In this document: in pieces, positions 9,262 to 17,532 of the stretch
Numbering within the stretch: the stretch's first letter is position 1
How the letters are laid out: each line of letters opens with the position of its first letter
Assembly (NCBI RefSeq): GCF_019656315.1
Contig: NZ_BPLU01000008.1
Coordinates: forward strand, 186,001-250,000
DNA: 64,000 bases
From: Flavobacterium sp. UMI-01
GTDB lineage: Bacteria > Bacteroidota > Bacteroidia > Flavobacteriales > Flavobacteriaceae
Direction of reading: 5' to 3'
The notes under the pieces: model-generated
What the model saw: the letters and a program-made list of their open reading frames with translations, nothing else
Told to the model about the DNA's origin: nothing
Databases searched by the model: none
Made by a program: the position numbers and the translations under genes

Positions 9262-9590
9262 ACAGACCGCCTTATCGTCCCGATGTATCGGGGAGGAAAG
9301 TCCGGACACCACAGAGAAGCATAGCGGGTAACACCCGTCGGTTTGTTCTGAATTCATTTCAGAATAAATTAGGACAAGTGCAACAGAAAGTATGTACAGG
9401 TAATGCTGTAGTGAAACCAGGTAAACTCTATGCGGTGAAATATCAAGTATATCAGCTTCCGTTAATTCGGAATAAGGGTTTCTCGCCCGACGCTGAAGGG
9501 TAGATAGATGGAACTTATGAGTAATTGTAAGTCTAGATAAATGATAAGGGTTCGCTTAGGCGAATACAGAATCCGGCTTATAGGTCTGTT
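9262..9590 (+). ncRNA. rnpB: RNase P RNA (M1 RNA)
   Basis: Contains the universally conserved GAGGAAAGTCCGGAC block at the 5' side (9292-9306), ACAGAA at the 3' side and the closing P1 helix CAGACC (9263-9268) with GGTCTG (9583-9588). Type A bacterial architecture of about 330 nt. It is the catalytic RNA that trims tRNA 5' ends. A T-run (9589-9596) ends it. The open reading frame found inside is a chance frame. Confidence 0.95.
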
Positions 9591-9596
9591 TTTTTT

Positions 9597-9739
9597 ATAG
9601 TTTAGAGGTAATCGTTTAGAGGTTAATCGTTTAGAGTTAATCGTTTATGGGGTGATTTTTAGAGTTTAATCGTTTAGGGGTTAATTGTTTAGGATAGTCG
9701 ATTAACCAGTTAACTATTTAACCAAATAACCAACTAAAA
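9597..9739. repeat. Tandem and inverted TTTAGAGGTTAATCG-type repeats
   Basis: About six degenerate copies of a 14-17-base unit (GTTTAGAGGTTAATC and variants) run from 9600 to 9695, followed by partly complementary units (GATTAACCAGTTAAC, ATTTAACCAAATAACC) up to 9737. Sits between rnpB and the end of rsmD. Confidence 0.65.
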
Positions 9740-10318
9740 CTATTCCTCTTCACCATCACCATCGAGAATTTCTTCGGTAATATTGGGTTCAAAAAAACTA
9801 AAAATTGAGCCACCATAACTTTTCTTAAATGAAAAATGCATCATGTGGTCAAGTTTGGTGTATTTTGAATGTTCAATAATCATCATTCCGTCTTCATTCA
9901 AACTATTTTTTTCAATAATCATTAAAACTATTTTTTCGAAAGTAGCTTGGTCAAAATCGTAAGGAGGATCGGCAAAAATGATGTCGTAAGTGGCGTTGTT
10001 TTTTTCTAAAAACTTAAAAATATCACTTTTTACAGCCGCAATATTAAAGTCAAATTGAGCGGCAGTTTGTTTGATAAATTTTACGCAACCAAAATCACCA
10101 TCTACTGAAGTAATAGGTGAACTTCCTCTAGAAGCAAATTCATAACTGATGTTTCCAGTGCCTGAAAATAAATCCAATACTTTTAAACCTTCAAAGTTAA
10201 AATGATTGTTCAAAACATTAAACAATGCTTCTTTGGACATATCGGTTGTGGGACGAACAGGAAGTCCTTTAGGAGGAGTGATACGTCGGCCTTTGTATTT
10301 TCCTGAAATGATTCTCAT
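9740..10318 (-). CDS. rsmD: 16S rRNA (guanine966-N2)-methyltransferase RsmD
   Basis: 192 residues. N-terminal MRIISGKYKGRRI, SAM-binding DLFSGTGN at 49-56 and catalytic DPPY at 117-120 are diagnostic of RsmD, which methylates G966 of 16S rRNA during 30S assembly. An acidic tail (DGDGEEE) extends the usual C-terminus. Start codon overlaps the stop of the DUF3822 gene by four bases (ATGA), so the two are translationally coupled. Confidence 0.93.
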   Translation of the reverse strand: MRIISGKYKGRRITPPKGLPVRPTTDMSKEALFNVLNNHFNFEGLKVLDLFSGTGNISYEFASRGSSPITSVDGDFGCVKFIKQTAAQFDFNIAAVKSDIFKFLEKNNATYDIIFADPPYDFDQATFEKIVLMIIEKNSLNEDGMMIIEHSKYTKLDHMMHFSFKKSYGGSIFSFFEPNITEEILDGDGEEE

Positions 10319-11121
10319 GAGTTGAAAAGTATAAAATGTTTTCTGTTTTCGACCTCAGAAAAATAATTATTCCATCGCAAGTCTTCAACATCTTTCAAGT
10401 TGACATTGCGGATGAATTTATAAGCGATTTTGTAATAAGGACTATCAGTTGTAATATCACCAATTAATTCCAACGGGAAATTTTCAGGATTCATCTGGAG
10501 TTGCTCGGCAGTAAACAATAGATAATATAAGAAGTCTTCGGGAGTTTGGTATTCGAATGAATTAAACAATAGCAATTTTTGATTTTGAATAATAACAATT
10601 TCAAAATGACCTTGTGCAAAATGAATCCACATTGTTTTGGTATCGTTGTTTTTGGATGCATCCATTAACTTGGTTACCAAAATGCTATTGGCATGCTTGT
10701 AATCAAAACTTCCAAACTTATCGATGAAATAATTATTCATGTTTACATACGGAATGTAAACCAAATTAATTTGGTAGTTGCTAATTTCATCAAAAGCAAA
10801 GAAATCAGTTTCGAATACTTTGGTATTGTATTGTAAGTAACTACCTAAATAATTTTCATCAAATAATGCTGCTGGTACGAAGGTGGAGAGGTTGTTGTTG
10901 TGAATAATCGTCACATCATCATATCGTTCATTCAGCTCTGGATGTTTCTCAAAAGCATCTGAAAATAATTCTTCAATTTTGATACCTCTATCGATTGGAT
11001 CAAAATTTACTTCACAAAAAGAAGAAACCGTACCATTTAAAGTATCGAAACAACAAAAAGAAAGTCCAGTCAAGGAAACCTGAATGGAAAGCTTTTTATA
11101 TTTTTTTTCGGTAATATTCAT
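10315..11121 (-). CDS. DUF3822 family protein
   Basis: 268 residues, the usual size of DUF3822. It has an actin/hexokinase-like fold pattern (repeated beta strands, LSIQVSLTGLSFCCFD near the start) without a clear catalytic motif. In flavobacteria it is the steady upstream partner of rsmD, and the four-base overlap here repeats that. Role unknown; a link with ribosome biogenesis is only suggested by position. Confidence 0.85.
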   Translation of the reverse strand: MNITEKKYKKLSIQVSLTGLSFCCFDTLNGTVSSFCEVNFDPIDRGIKIEELFSDAFEKHPELNERYDDVTIIHNNNLSTFVPAALFDENYLGSYLQYNTKVFETDFFAFDEISNYQINLVYIPYVNMNNYFIDKFGSFDYKHANSILVTKLMDASKNNDTKTMWIHFAQGHFEIVIIQNQKLLLFNSFEYQTPEDFLYYLLFTAEQLQMNPENFPLELIGDITTDSPYYKIAYKFIRNVNLKDVEDLRWNNYFSEVENRKHFILFNS

Positions 11122-11308
11122 GTGTACAGTTGGTATTTTTATTTAGGCAAACTTACAAATTCAAATCTCAAAAAACAATTATATCCTTAAGCCTTATTTG
11201 TAAAGAATGCATTGTCTTATTTTCCTTTATTAAGTACTTTTTAAATGAAATTTTTTTAAAACCCTTTATGGGAACTTGTTTTTTAAAAGTATGTTAAATG
11301 ATTATAAA

Positions 11309-11333
11309 TAGTTAGGATAACTAACTATATTTG
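11309..11333 (+). promoter_or_regulatory. MarR-type operator overlapping the thioredoxin-like gene promoter
   Basis: TAGTTAG, five bases, CTAACTA (11309-11327) is a perfect 7-bp inverted repeat. The last bases overlap a TATATTTG -7 box (11326-11333). A bound regulator would block the promoter; the MarR-family gene two positions downstream is the obvious candidate. Confidence 0.6.
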
Positions 11334-11369
11334 TAATCTAAATATTGTTTAACCAAAAAATGTATAATT

Positions 11370-11603
11370 ATGAGCAAATCTGTTTTTTATCATGCAGGCT
11401 GTCCTGTCTGTGTGAGCGCTGAACAAGATGTAATTGATTTAATTGGACAAGAAAATGTTCAAATCATTCATCTAGGTGAGGATAAGTCCAAAATCGAAGA
11501 AGCTGAAAAAGCAGGAGTTACTTCAGTTCCTGCCTTAGTAACACCAAAAGGAAATGTATTGCATTTGAATTTTGGAGCATCCATTGAAGATTTAAAGAAC
11601 TAA
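11370..11603 (+). CDS. Thioredoxin-like redox protein
   Basis: 77 residues with a CPVC active-site pair (Cys11, Cys14) near the N-terminus and a cis-Pro loop SVPALV, the minimal glutaredoxin/thioredoxin fold. Cytosolic, no signal peptide. Its promoter carries a MarR-type operator, and a MarR regulator follows after a hairpin, suggesting induction by redox or electrophile stress. Substrate unknown. Confidence 0.75.
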   Translation: MSKSVFYHAGCPVCVSAEQDVIDLIGQENVQIIHLGEDKSKIEEAEKAGVTSVPALVTPKGNVLHLNFGASIEDLKN

Positions 11604-11608
11604 CAAGG

Positions 11609-11651
11609 ATTATCCCTGTTGTCATTAATCTGCAGCAGGGATAATTTTTTA
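11609..11651 (+). terminator. Terminator between thioredoxin-like gene and MarR gene
   Basis: ATTATCCCTGTTG / CAGCAGGGATAAT stem of 13 pairs followed by TTTTTT. Its presence argues against the upstream TTG start of the next frame. Confidence 0.75.
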
Positions 11652-11714
11652 GAAATCAGTAATGGAAAAACACTTATTTTTACATTTAATGAAATGTTAT
11701 TTAAAATAGAGAGT

Positions 11715-12311
11715 ATGTCAGTTTTTAATTTAAACGAACAAAATTCCAATCTTGACAATAAAATTGTTGCAGGATTAGAACGTATATCTCAAGTTTTTAA
11801 AACTTTACTTTGGGAAAAATCCAAAGCGTTTAATCTTTCTCCTATTCAAATCCAATTGTTAATTTTTATTCAGCACCATGCTTCAAATCAATGTACTGTG
11901 AGCTATTTGGCACAAGAATTTAATATCTCAAAACCCACAGTTAGTGAAACGATTAAGATTTTGGAACAAAAAAAATACATCCAAAAAGTGGTTGATGCAG
12001 TAGATACAAGAAGTTATCGAGTTATTTTAACGGCACGAGGTGAAGAAATTGTTTTTGAAACTGAAAGTTTTACAAATCCGCTGACGGAGATTGTCTCGCA
12101 ATCATCTATTGAAGATAAAATAACTCTTTGGAAAAACATTTCTAGTATGATTCTCCAATTGAACAAGATGAATATTATCACTATTCAGAGAAGCTGTTAC
12201 AATTGTCATTATTTTTCGAATGAAAACGACAAGCCTTTTTGTGGTTTACTCAATCAAGAATTAGAAGTCGAAGCTATTAGAATGGATTGTGGAGAGTTCA
12301 ATCCAGCATGA
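11715..12311 (+). CDS. MarR family transcriptional regulator with C-terminal Cys cluster
   Basis: 198 residues from the ATG at 11715, chosen because the longer frame begins inside the terminator hairpin. Residues about 30-145 form a winged-helix MarR domain (FNISKPTVSETIKILEQKKYI recognition region). The C-terminal 45 residues add four cysteines in the spacing CX2CX11CX15C, which could bind zinc or an Fe-S cluster; this is an addition to the plain MarR fold. Probably represses the thioredoxin-like gene just upstream. Confidence 0.8.
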   Translation: MSVFNLNEQNSNLDNKIVAGLERISQVFKTLLWEKSKAFNLSPIQIQLLIFIQHHASNQCTVSYLAQEFNISKPTVSETIKILEQKKYIQKVVDAVDTRSYRVILTARGEEIVFETESFTNPLTEIVSQSSIEDKITLWKNISSMILQLNKMNIITIQRSCYNCHYFSNENDKPFCGLLNQELEVEAIRMDCGEFNPA

Positions 12312-12396
12312 TTTTTTAGAATTTTGATAAAAATCATAGCCTTTAAACCAGCTTTAAAAGCTATCTTTGAAATTCGTTTTTCAATTCTTATCCTAA

Positions 12397-13818
12397 ATGA
12401 ATTCTTCACAGTTTTACAGTCTTTTAAAAAAGAAATTCCCGTTTTCTCCAACGTACCAACAGGATATTTTTTTTCAAAAAATTGCTATTTTCTTAACGGA
12501 TACTTATAACGATTCCATTTTTGTATTGAAAGGATATGCGGGAACAGGAAAAACAACTGTCATTTCTACCATAGTCAATAACCTTACTGAAATTAATAAA
12601 AAATACGTGTTGCTAGCACCTACTGGTCGCGCGGCCAAAGTAATTGCGAACTACTCTGAAAAGCCAGCCTTTACAATCCATAAAAAAATCTATTTCCCTA
12701 AGAAAACCTCAGGGGGAGGCGTATCATTTACTTTGCAGCCCAACAAACATAAAAATACAATTTTTATCGTGGATGAAGCTTCCATGATTTCGGATGTGGA
12801 TTCTGATTCAAAGTTGTATGCTAATGGCTCTTTATTAGATGATTTGATTTCCTATGTTTATTCGGGAACCAATTGCAAAATGATTTTATTAGGAGATACT
12901 GCTCAGTTGCCTCCTGTGAATTTAGATATTAGTCCAGCATTAGATATTGATACACTGAGTTTACATTATAATAAAGAGGTGGATCATATTGAACTTGACG
13001 AGGTGATGCGTCAGGAAGAAGATTCTGGAATTTTATTCAATGCCACTGAACTCCGGGAATTACTAAAAGATTCTTTTATTACTGATTTTCAATTTAATGT
13101 TCGAAAATTTAAGGACATCGTGCGTTTAGTCGATGGGTATGATATTCAGGACGCTATCAATTCAGCTTATAGCAATTATAGCATTGAGGATACTGCATTT
13201 ATTGTTCGTTCCAATAAAAGGGCTAATCAATACAATGAGCAAATTCGCTCTAAAATTCTTGACAAAGAAAGTGAATTGGCAACAGGAGATTTCTTGATGG
13301 TGGTGAAGAACAATTATTTCTGGCTCAAAGATTCGGACGAAGCTGGTTTTATCGCGAATGGGGATATCATTGAAGTTTTAGAAATATTTAGAATCATCGA
13401 ATTGTACGGTTTCAAGTTTGCCAAAGTCAAAATCCGAATGGTCGATTATCCTAATCAAAAACCTTTTGAAACCGTTTTGCTATTGGATACGATAAAAAGT
13501 GAATCTCCTTCCTTGACGTATGAAGAATCGAATCGGTTGTATCAAGAAGTACTGAAAGATTATGAAGGAGAAACCAAATACAAACAATTTCAAAAAGTGA
13601 AAGCCAATGAATATTTCAATGGCTTGCAGGTAAAGTTCTCTTATGCGATAACTTGCCACAAATCACAAGGAGGGCAGTGGAACACTGTTTTTGTAGAACA
13701 ACCTTATTTACCTAACGGCATTGATAGAGACTACATTAGATGGTTATACACTGCAATGACCCGTGCTAAAAACAAATTGTATTTGATAGGTTTTAAAGAT
13801 GAAAGTTTTGTCCAGTAA
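12397..13818 (+). CDS. RecD/Pif1-like superfamily 1B DNA helicase
   Basis: 473 residues. Walker A GYAGTGKTT at 46-54, Walker B FIVDEASMIS, GDTAQLPP (motif III) and a C-terminal UvrD_C_2 segment YAITCHKSQGGQW with TAMTRAKNK. This is the short Bacteroidetes ATP-dependent RecD-like helicase, without RecBC partners nearby. Start ATG at 12397, where the family-like N-terminus begins. Likely works on 5'-tailed DNA in repair or replication restart. Confidence 0.85.
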   Translation: MNSSQFYSLLKKKFPFSPTYQQDIFFQKIAIFLTDTYNDSIFVLKGYAGTGKTTVISTIVNNLTEINKKYVLLAPTGRAAKVIANYSEKPAFTIHKKIYFPKKTSGGGVSFTLQPNKHKNTIFIVDEASMISDVDSDSKLYANGSLLDDLISYVYSGTNCKMILLGDTAQLPPVNLDISPALDIDTLSLHYNKEVDHIELDEVMRQEEDSGILFNATELRELLKDSFITDFQFNVRKFKDIVRLVDGYDIQDAINSAYSNYSIEDTAFIVRSNKRANQYNEQIRSKILDKESELATGDFLMVVKNNYFWLKDSDEAGFIANGDIIEVLEIFRIIELYGFKFAKVKIRMVDYPNQKPFETVLLLDTIKSESPSLTYEESNRLYQEVLKDYEGETKYKQFQKVKANEYFNGLQVKFSYAITCHKSQGGQWNTVFVEQPYLPNGIDRDYIRWLYTAMTRAKNKLYLIGFKDESFVQ

Positions 13819-13952
13819 TTCTTTTTAAAAGCAGTAAGGCATTGAAGTTTTTCAATAATAAAAAAATAGCAGGTTCTTTCACTACGACTACGGTAAAGAT
13901 GGTGTAATTTTTGTATTAATTAGATGAAATTCTATTTCTCATTTGAATCTAT

Positions 13953-13960
13953 TATATTTG
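13953..13960 (+). promoter_or_regulatory. kdsB promoter -7 box
   Basis: TATATTTG, about 66 bases before the kdsB start. Confidence 0.45.
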
Positions 13961-14025
13961 TTTAATGAAAAAAGTCAAATGAAAACATTGTACTTTTTTG
14001 TCTTCATGGCAAACCTAAAATTTAT

Positions 14026-14751
14026 ATGAAAATAATAGCAGTTATTCCCGCCCGATATGCCTCAACACGATTCCATGCCAAATTAATGCAGGATTTAGGG
14101 GGTAAAACAGTGATTTTAAGAACGTATGAAGCAGCCTTGAGCACTCAATTATTTGATGATGTATTTGTGGTTACGGATTCCAATTTGATTTTTGACGAAA
14201 TTGTAAATCATGGCGGTAAAGCCATTGTGAGTATCAAGGAACACGAATCGGGGAGTGACCGAATTGCGGAAGCTGTTGAAAATATGGATGTAGATATCGT
14301 TATCAATGTTCAAGGTGACGAACCTTTTATCAATGCGGAACCGCTAAAAGAAGTTATTGAAGTGTTTAAATACGACACTGATAAAAAGGTTGATTTGGCT
14401 TCGTTGATGTATGAAATCAAAGACGAAGAAGAAATCAACAACCCTAACAATGTGAAAGTGATAGTGAATCAAAGTAATTTTGCTTTGTATTTTTCACGTT
14501 CAGTAATTCCATATCCTAGAGAGAAAAATGTAGGTGTTCGTTTTATGAAACACATTGGGGTATATGCTTTTAGAAAACAAGCCTTAATGGATTTTTATCA
14601 TTTGCCAATGAAATCGTTAGAAGCTTCTGAAAAATTAGAGCAACTACGTTATTTAGAATATGGTAAACAAATTAAAATGATTGAAACTACTCATGCTGGT
14701 ATTGGCATTGATACCAAAGAAGATTTAGAGAAAGCCAGAAAGCTACTATAG
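14026..14751 (+). CDS. kdsB: 3-deoxy-manno-octulosonate cytidylyltransferase (CMP-KDO synthetase)
   Basis: 241 residues. Nucleotide-binding [14 protein letters not shown] at the N-terminus, NVQGDEPFI, and [11 protein letters not shown] match KdsB. It activates KDO with CTP for lipopolysaccharide inner-core synthesis in the cytosol. Full length, with its own promoter; not linked to other LPS genes here. Confidence 0.93.
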   Translation: MKIIAVIPARYASTRFHAKLMQDLGGKTVILRTYEAALSTQLFDDVFVVTDSNLIFDEIVNHGGKAIVSIKEHESGSDRIAEAVENMDVDIVINVQGDEPFINAEPLKEVIEVFKYDTDKKVDLASLMYEIKDEEEINNPNNVKVIVNQSNFALYFSRSVIPYPREKNVGVRFMKHIGVYAFRKQALMDFYHLPMKSLEASEKLEQLRYLEYGKQIKMIETTHAGIGIDTKEDLEKARKLL

Positions 14752-14789
14752 AGTTTTGTCTTTTGAGAGTAGTTTGCCACTAAATCTAT

Positions 14790-15455
14790 TTAATCCACTC
14801 TTTCAATCAATATTAATTCGTTGTGTTTTTCAACTCTCGGGATAGTTCTGATGGTGAAGTTTTCTTTGTAAAAACTCGTGATATAAGTTTCGTTTAGTTG
14901 GTTTTGTTTAGAATCTAATAATATGGTATTAAACAGAATAGCGCCTTTGTTTTTAAGTAAAAAACAAACTCGATCTCTAAAGTAATTTTCATAAACAAAA
15001 CTAGGTATTCGAGTATCTTGAAAAAGGTCGATGATAATTAAATCATATTGGTCTTTGGTTTTTAATACAAATTCAAAAGCATCATCAATAACAATTTCGA
15101 GTTGATGAATTTTATGGATGTTGAAATATTTATTAGCCACTGTTATAATATTGGCATCAATTTCAACACCTGTAATTCGACCTTTGTAATCAATGTCATT
15201 AATTATTGTTTTGACGACACTAGCTCCAGCTACTCCCAAAACCAAAATATGCTCCATGTTTTTTATTTTCTCAAAGCCAATTTCTTTTAAACCTAATTTC
15301 AAGAATTCCTGAAGGTTTCCGTATGAATAATTAGTATTTTTAGAATCCATTACTAATGCACCATTTTCCCAGTTTACATCAATTGATTTGCTAACTGTTG
15401 ATTTTTCGGAATGAACGGTAATAGGGAATAAATAACTTAGAATTTTTTTGAGCAT
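14790..15455 (-). CDS. Spermidine-synthase-like methyltransferase-fold protein
   Basis: 221 residues with a Rossmann-like core: LVLGVAGASVV (cofactor loop), GVEIDANIITVANKYF, and DLIIIDLFQDTRIP. This is the fold of spermidine synthases but shorter and lacking their N-terminal beta domain; such proteins in Bacteroidetes are annotated as spermidine synthase-like or fused methyltransferases. True aminopropyl transfer is not supported. Convergent with kdsB. Confidence 0.65.
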   Translation of the reverse strand: MLKKILSYLFPITVHSEKSTVSKSIDVNWENGALVMDSKNTNYSYGNLQEFLKLGLKEIGFEKIKNMEHILVLGVAGASVVKTIINDIDYKGRITGVEIDANIITVANKYFNIHKIHQLEIVIDDAFEFVLKTKDQYDLIIIDLFQDTRIPSFVYENYFRDRVCFLLKNKGAILFNTILLDSKQNQLNETYITSFYKENFTIRTIPRVEKHNELILIERVD

Positions 15456-15702
15456 CTATTAATGGTTTTCATCAAAAATAAGTTTAAATTCTTTACCAGC
15501 ACTTATTGTTTTCTTACAAAAGCAATAAAGAATTCTAATGCATTCCTCTATTAACTAGTTTTAATGGGTTTAATGAAGCTAAAAGGATAAGATAAAGTGT
15601 TGTAATTTCTTAACAGAAAATATTTTAAAAAAAAAATAAAATTTTTAAAACCATTAGGTGTTTTCTTTCGTAAATAAGTACTAATCTCTAAATGTTTTAA
15701 TC

Positions 15703-16707
15703 ATGAAAAAAGTATTTATTTGTCTTTCGATGGTTCTTTTGGTTTTTTCATCTTGTGATAACAATGATGAAAACAACAACAATTCAAAGGAGTTAGCACA
15801 AGTAACTTCTAGTAATACTTCTGGAAAAATAACCTACACTAATTTATTAGAAAGTTCGCCAATGGTCAAATCTTTTACCATTGCTTCACTAGACGCAGAG
15901 GGTATATCGTATGATAGTCAAGCCGATGCGGTTACAGTAGCTTCTAGAACAAATAACAAACTAGAAACTTATACAGGGATAAAAGCAGGGGTTTTAGCAG
16001 GAACAGATAATTTATCGTTATCGTTAAGCAGTGAAATTGGACATTTTTTAAATGCAAGAGAAACGGCTGTGTATGGTGATAAAATCGTTGTAGTTCAAGA
16101 TCAAATTGCTGCTAATGGAAATTTGAACAAGTTGTTTTTATACCAAAGAAATAATGCAGGCATTACGTTGTTAAAAACTTTCACTACTGATTTTAAATTA
16201 TGGGGTATTCATATGGATGGTAGTGATTTGTATGCTGTAGTAGATTTGACGGGTGATATTGTTCAGTTTAAAAATTTTGAAAACAATGCATCTGGCGCTA
16301 TTACCGCTACGAAACGAGTGACTATTGAAGGATTAATAAGAACTCACGGAATTACGTATTCGGCCTCGGATAATGTAATGGTTTTAACGGATGTAGGAAG
16401 TGCTACTTCAGCTACTGATGGAGGATTGGTTTTAATTAATAATTTTTCTTCTGTATTTGCTTCGACAGCTGCAGCAGGAAAAATTACTATGGACAAACAA
16501 ATTAGAATTTACGGGCCAAAATCGTTATTAGGGAATCCAGTGGATGTAGCGTACGATAATGTTTCAAAAAATATTTATGTAGCTGAAAGACTTAACGGAG
16601 GTGGACAGGTATTGATTTATAGTACTCCAAGCGCATCAGGCGATTATGCTCCATTGAGTGCAAGAACGGAAGCGGGGGTGACATCAATTTTTGTTTTGAG
16701 GAAATAA
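15703..16707 (+). CDS. Lipoprotein, predicted beta-propeller
   Basis: 334 residues. A lipoprotein signal with Cys18 (lipobox FSSC) and an Asn/Asp-rich linker after it, the usual Bacteroidetes lipoprotein export pattern. The body has repeating strands and segments such as GNPVDVAYDNVSKNIYVAE, which resemble NHL/SMP-30-type propellers. Expected on the periplasmic or outer face of the outer membrane. Ligand or role unknown. Ends at a strong hairpin shared with the convergent XRE gene. Confidence 0.65.
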   Translation: MKKVFICLSMVLLVFSSCDNNDENNNNSKELAQVTSSNTSGKITYTNLLESSPMVKSFTIASLDAEGISYDSQADAVTVASRTNNKLETYTGIKAGVLAGTDNLSLSLSSEIGHFLNARETAVYGDKIVVVQDQIAANGNLNKLFLYQRNNAGITLLKTFTTDFKLWGIHMDGSDLYAVVDLTGDIVQFKNFENNASGAITATKRVTIEGLIRTHGITYSASDNVMVLTDVGSATSATDGGLVLINNFSSVFASTAAAGKITMDKQIRIYGPKSLLGNPVDVAYDNVSKNIYVAERLNGGGQVLIYSTPSASGDYAPLSARTEAGVTSIFVLRK

Positions 16708-16734
16708 TCAAGGTTAGTTAATTTATTTAGGATA

Positions 16735-16772
16735 AGAGCCAATTTAGTCTGACTAAGTTGGTTCTTTTTTTT
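16735..16772. terminator. Bidirectional terminator
   Basis: AGAGCCAA / TTGGTTCT stem followed by a T8 run; serves the lipoprotein gene and possibly the convergent XRE gene. Confidence 0.65.
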
Positions 16773-17220
16773 ATTCAGGAGAATAGGTTTTAAAGGTGCC
16801 ATTCTTGTAGAAAACAACTATTTTTTCAATCTCGGCTTCTATGGTTTGCTGCATACTAACTTCTTTAGTTGCGTTGCTTTGGGTAGATTTAGGAAGAGGT
16901 GTAGCAGAAGATTGACTACTAAATAAATCTTGAGAAACTTCTGGAATTGCGGGAGGATGTTCTGTGCTTTTTTGTGGAATTGCTTCGTCGGTTTCTTTTG
17001 GGAATTGTCCTTTTCCATTTAGTATCCAGTACAAGTCTATTTCAGGAAATTCATCTAGAATTTTTAAAATAAAATCGAGGCTAGGTTTGTTTCTCCCCGA
17101 AAGGAGATGAGATAGGCTTGAACGTTGAACACCTATTTTATCAGCAAAAGCCGAAGCGTTTAAACCGTAATAATCTAGTATAAGTTCCAATCTTTTTATG
17201 AAATCAGTTGTGTTTACCAT
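16771..17220 (-). CDS. XRE family transcriptional regulator
   Basis: 149 residues. Residues 5-65 are a Cro/CI-type HTH (NASAFADKIGVQRSSLSHLLSGRNKPSLDF region). After it comes a Pro/Ser/Gln-rich linker and a short C-terminal segment (IEKIVVFYKNGTFKTY) common in flavobacterial homologues. Divergent from the M14 carboxypeptidase gene; the shared spacer carries repeated TTTACA-N2-TGTAAA-like palindromes that overlap promoters in both directions, so autoregulation and control of the peptidase are likely. Confidence 0.8.
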   Translation of the reverse strand: MVNTTDFIKRLELILDYYGLNASAFADKIGVQRSSLSHLLSGRNKPSLDFILKILDEFPEIDLYWILNGKGQFPKETDEAIPQKSTEHPPAIPEVSQDLFSSQSSATPLPKSTQSNATKEVSMQQTIEAEIEKIVVFYKNGTFKTYSPE

Positions 17221-17247
17221 TGTAAAATTGTTAATTGGATTACTATT

Positions 17248-17518
17248 GTTACAAATGTAAAAAAATTAAATACAATAAACAATTAGAAGGAAGTTTATCA
17301 TGCTTTTTTGTTATGCTTTTTTAAGGTATGACTTTAATTATATTGACTTAAGTAATTGGTTTTTATAGTTTTATTTTATTTTTATTTAATTGTAATCACG
17401 GCTAGCTTGTTTTTGAAAATTTAAGCATTAAAAAACGATGTACTGTGTTTACAAATCTAATTTTTAAATAAAAACAGATGTTTACAATTGTAAAAACAAA
17501 GATGTTTACTTTTGTAAA
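17248..17518. promoter_or_regulatory. Divergent promoters with repeated TTTACA-N2-TGTAAA palindromes
   Basis: The 312-base spacer between the XRE and M14 genes has three palindromes: GTTACAAATGTAAA (17248-17261), TTTACAATTGTAAA (17481-17494, perfect) and TTTACTTTTGTAAA (17505-17518). The first contains a minus-strand TACATTTG box facing the XRE gene; the third contains a plus-strand TACTTTTG box facing the M14 gene. The rest of the spacer is A+T-rich with no gene. Confidence 0.55.
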
Positions 17519-17532
17519 TTAAAATTTGAATT

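Noticed and set aside
9255..9503. 82-codon open frame on the plus strand
   Set aside because: It lies entirely within the conserved core of RNase P RNA.
9597..9739. CRISPR array
   Set aside because: Units are 14-17 bases, degenerate and without unique spacers; no cas genes nearby.
11619..11714. Upstream extension of the MarR gene from a TTG codon
   Set aside because: The extension starts inside the terminator hairpin of the preceding gene.
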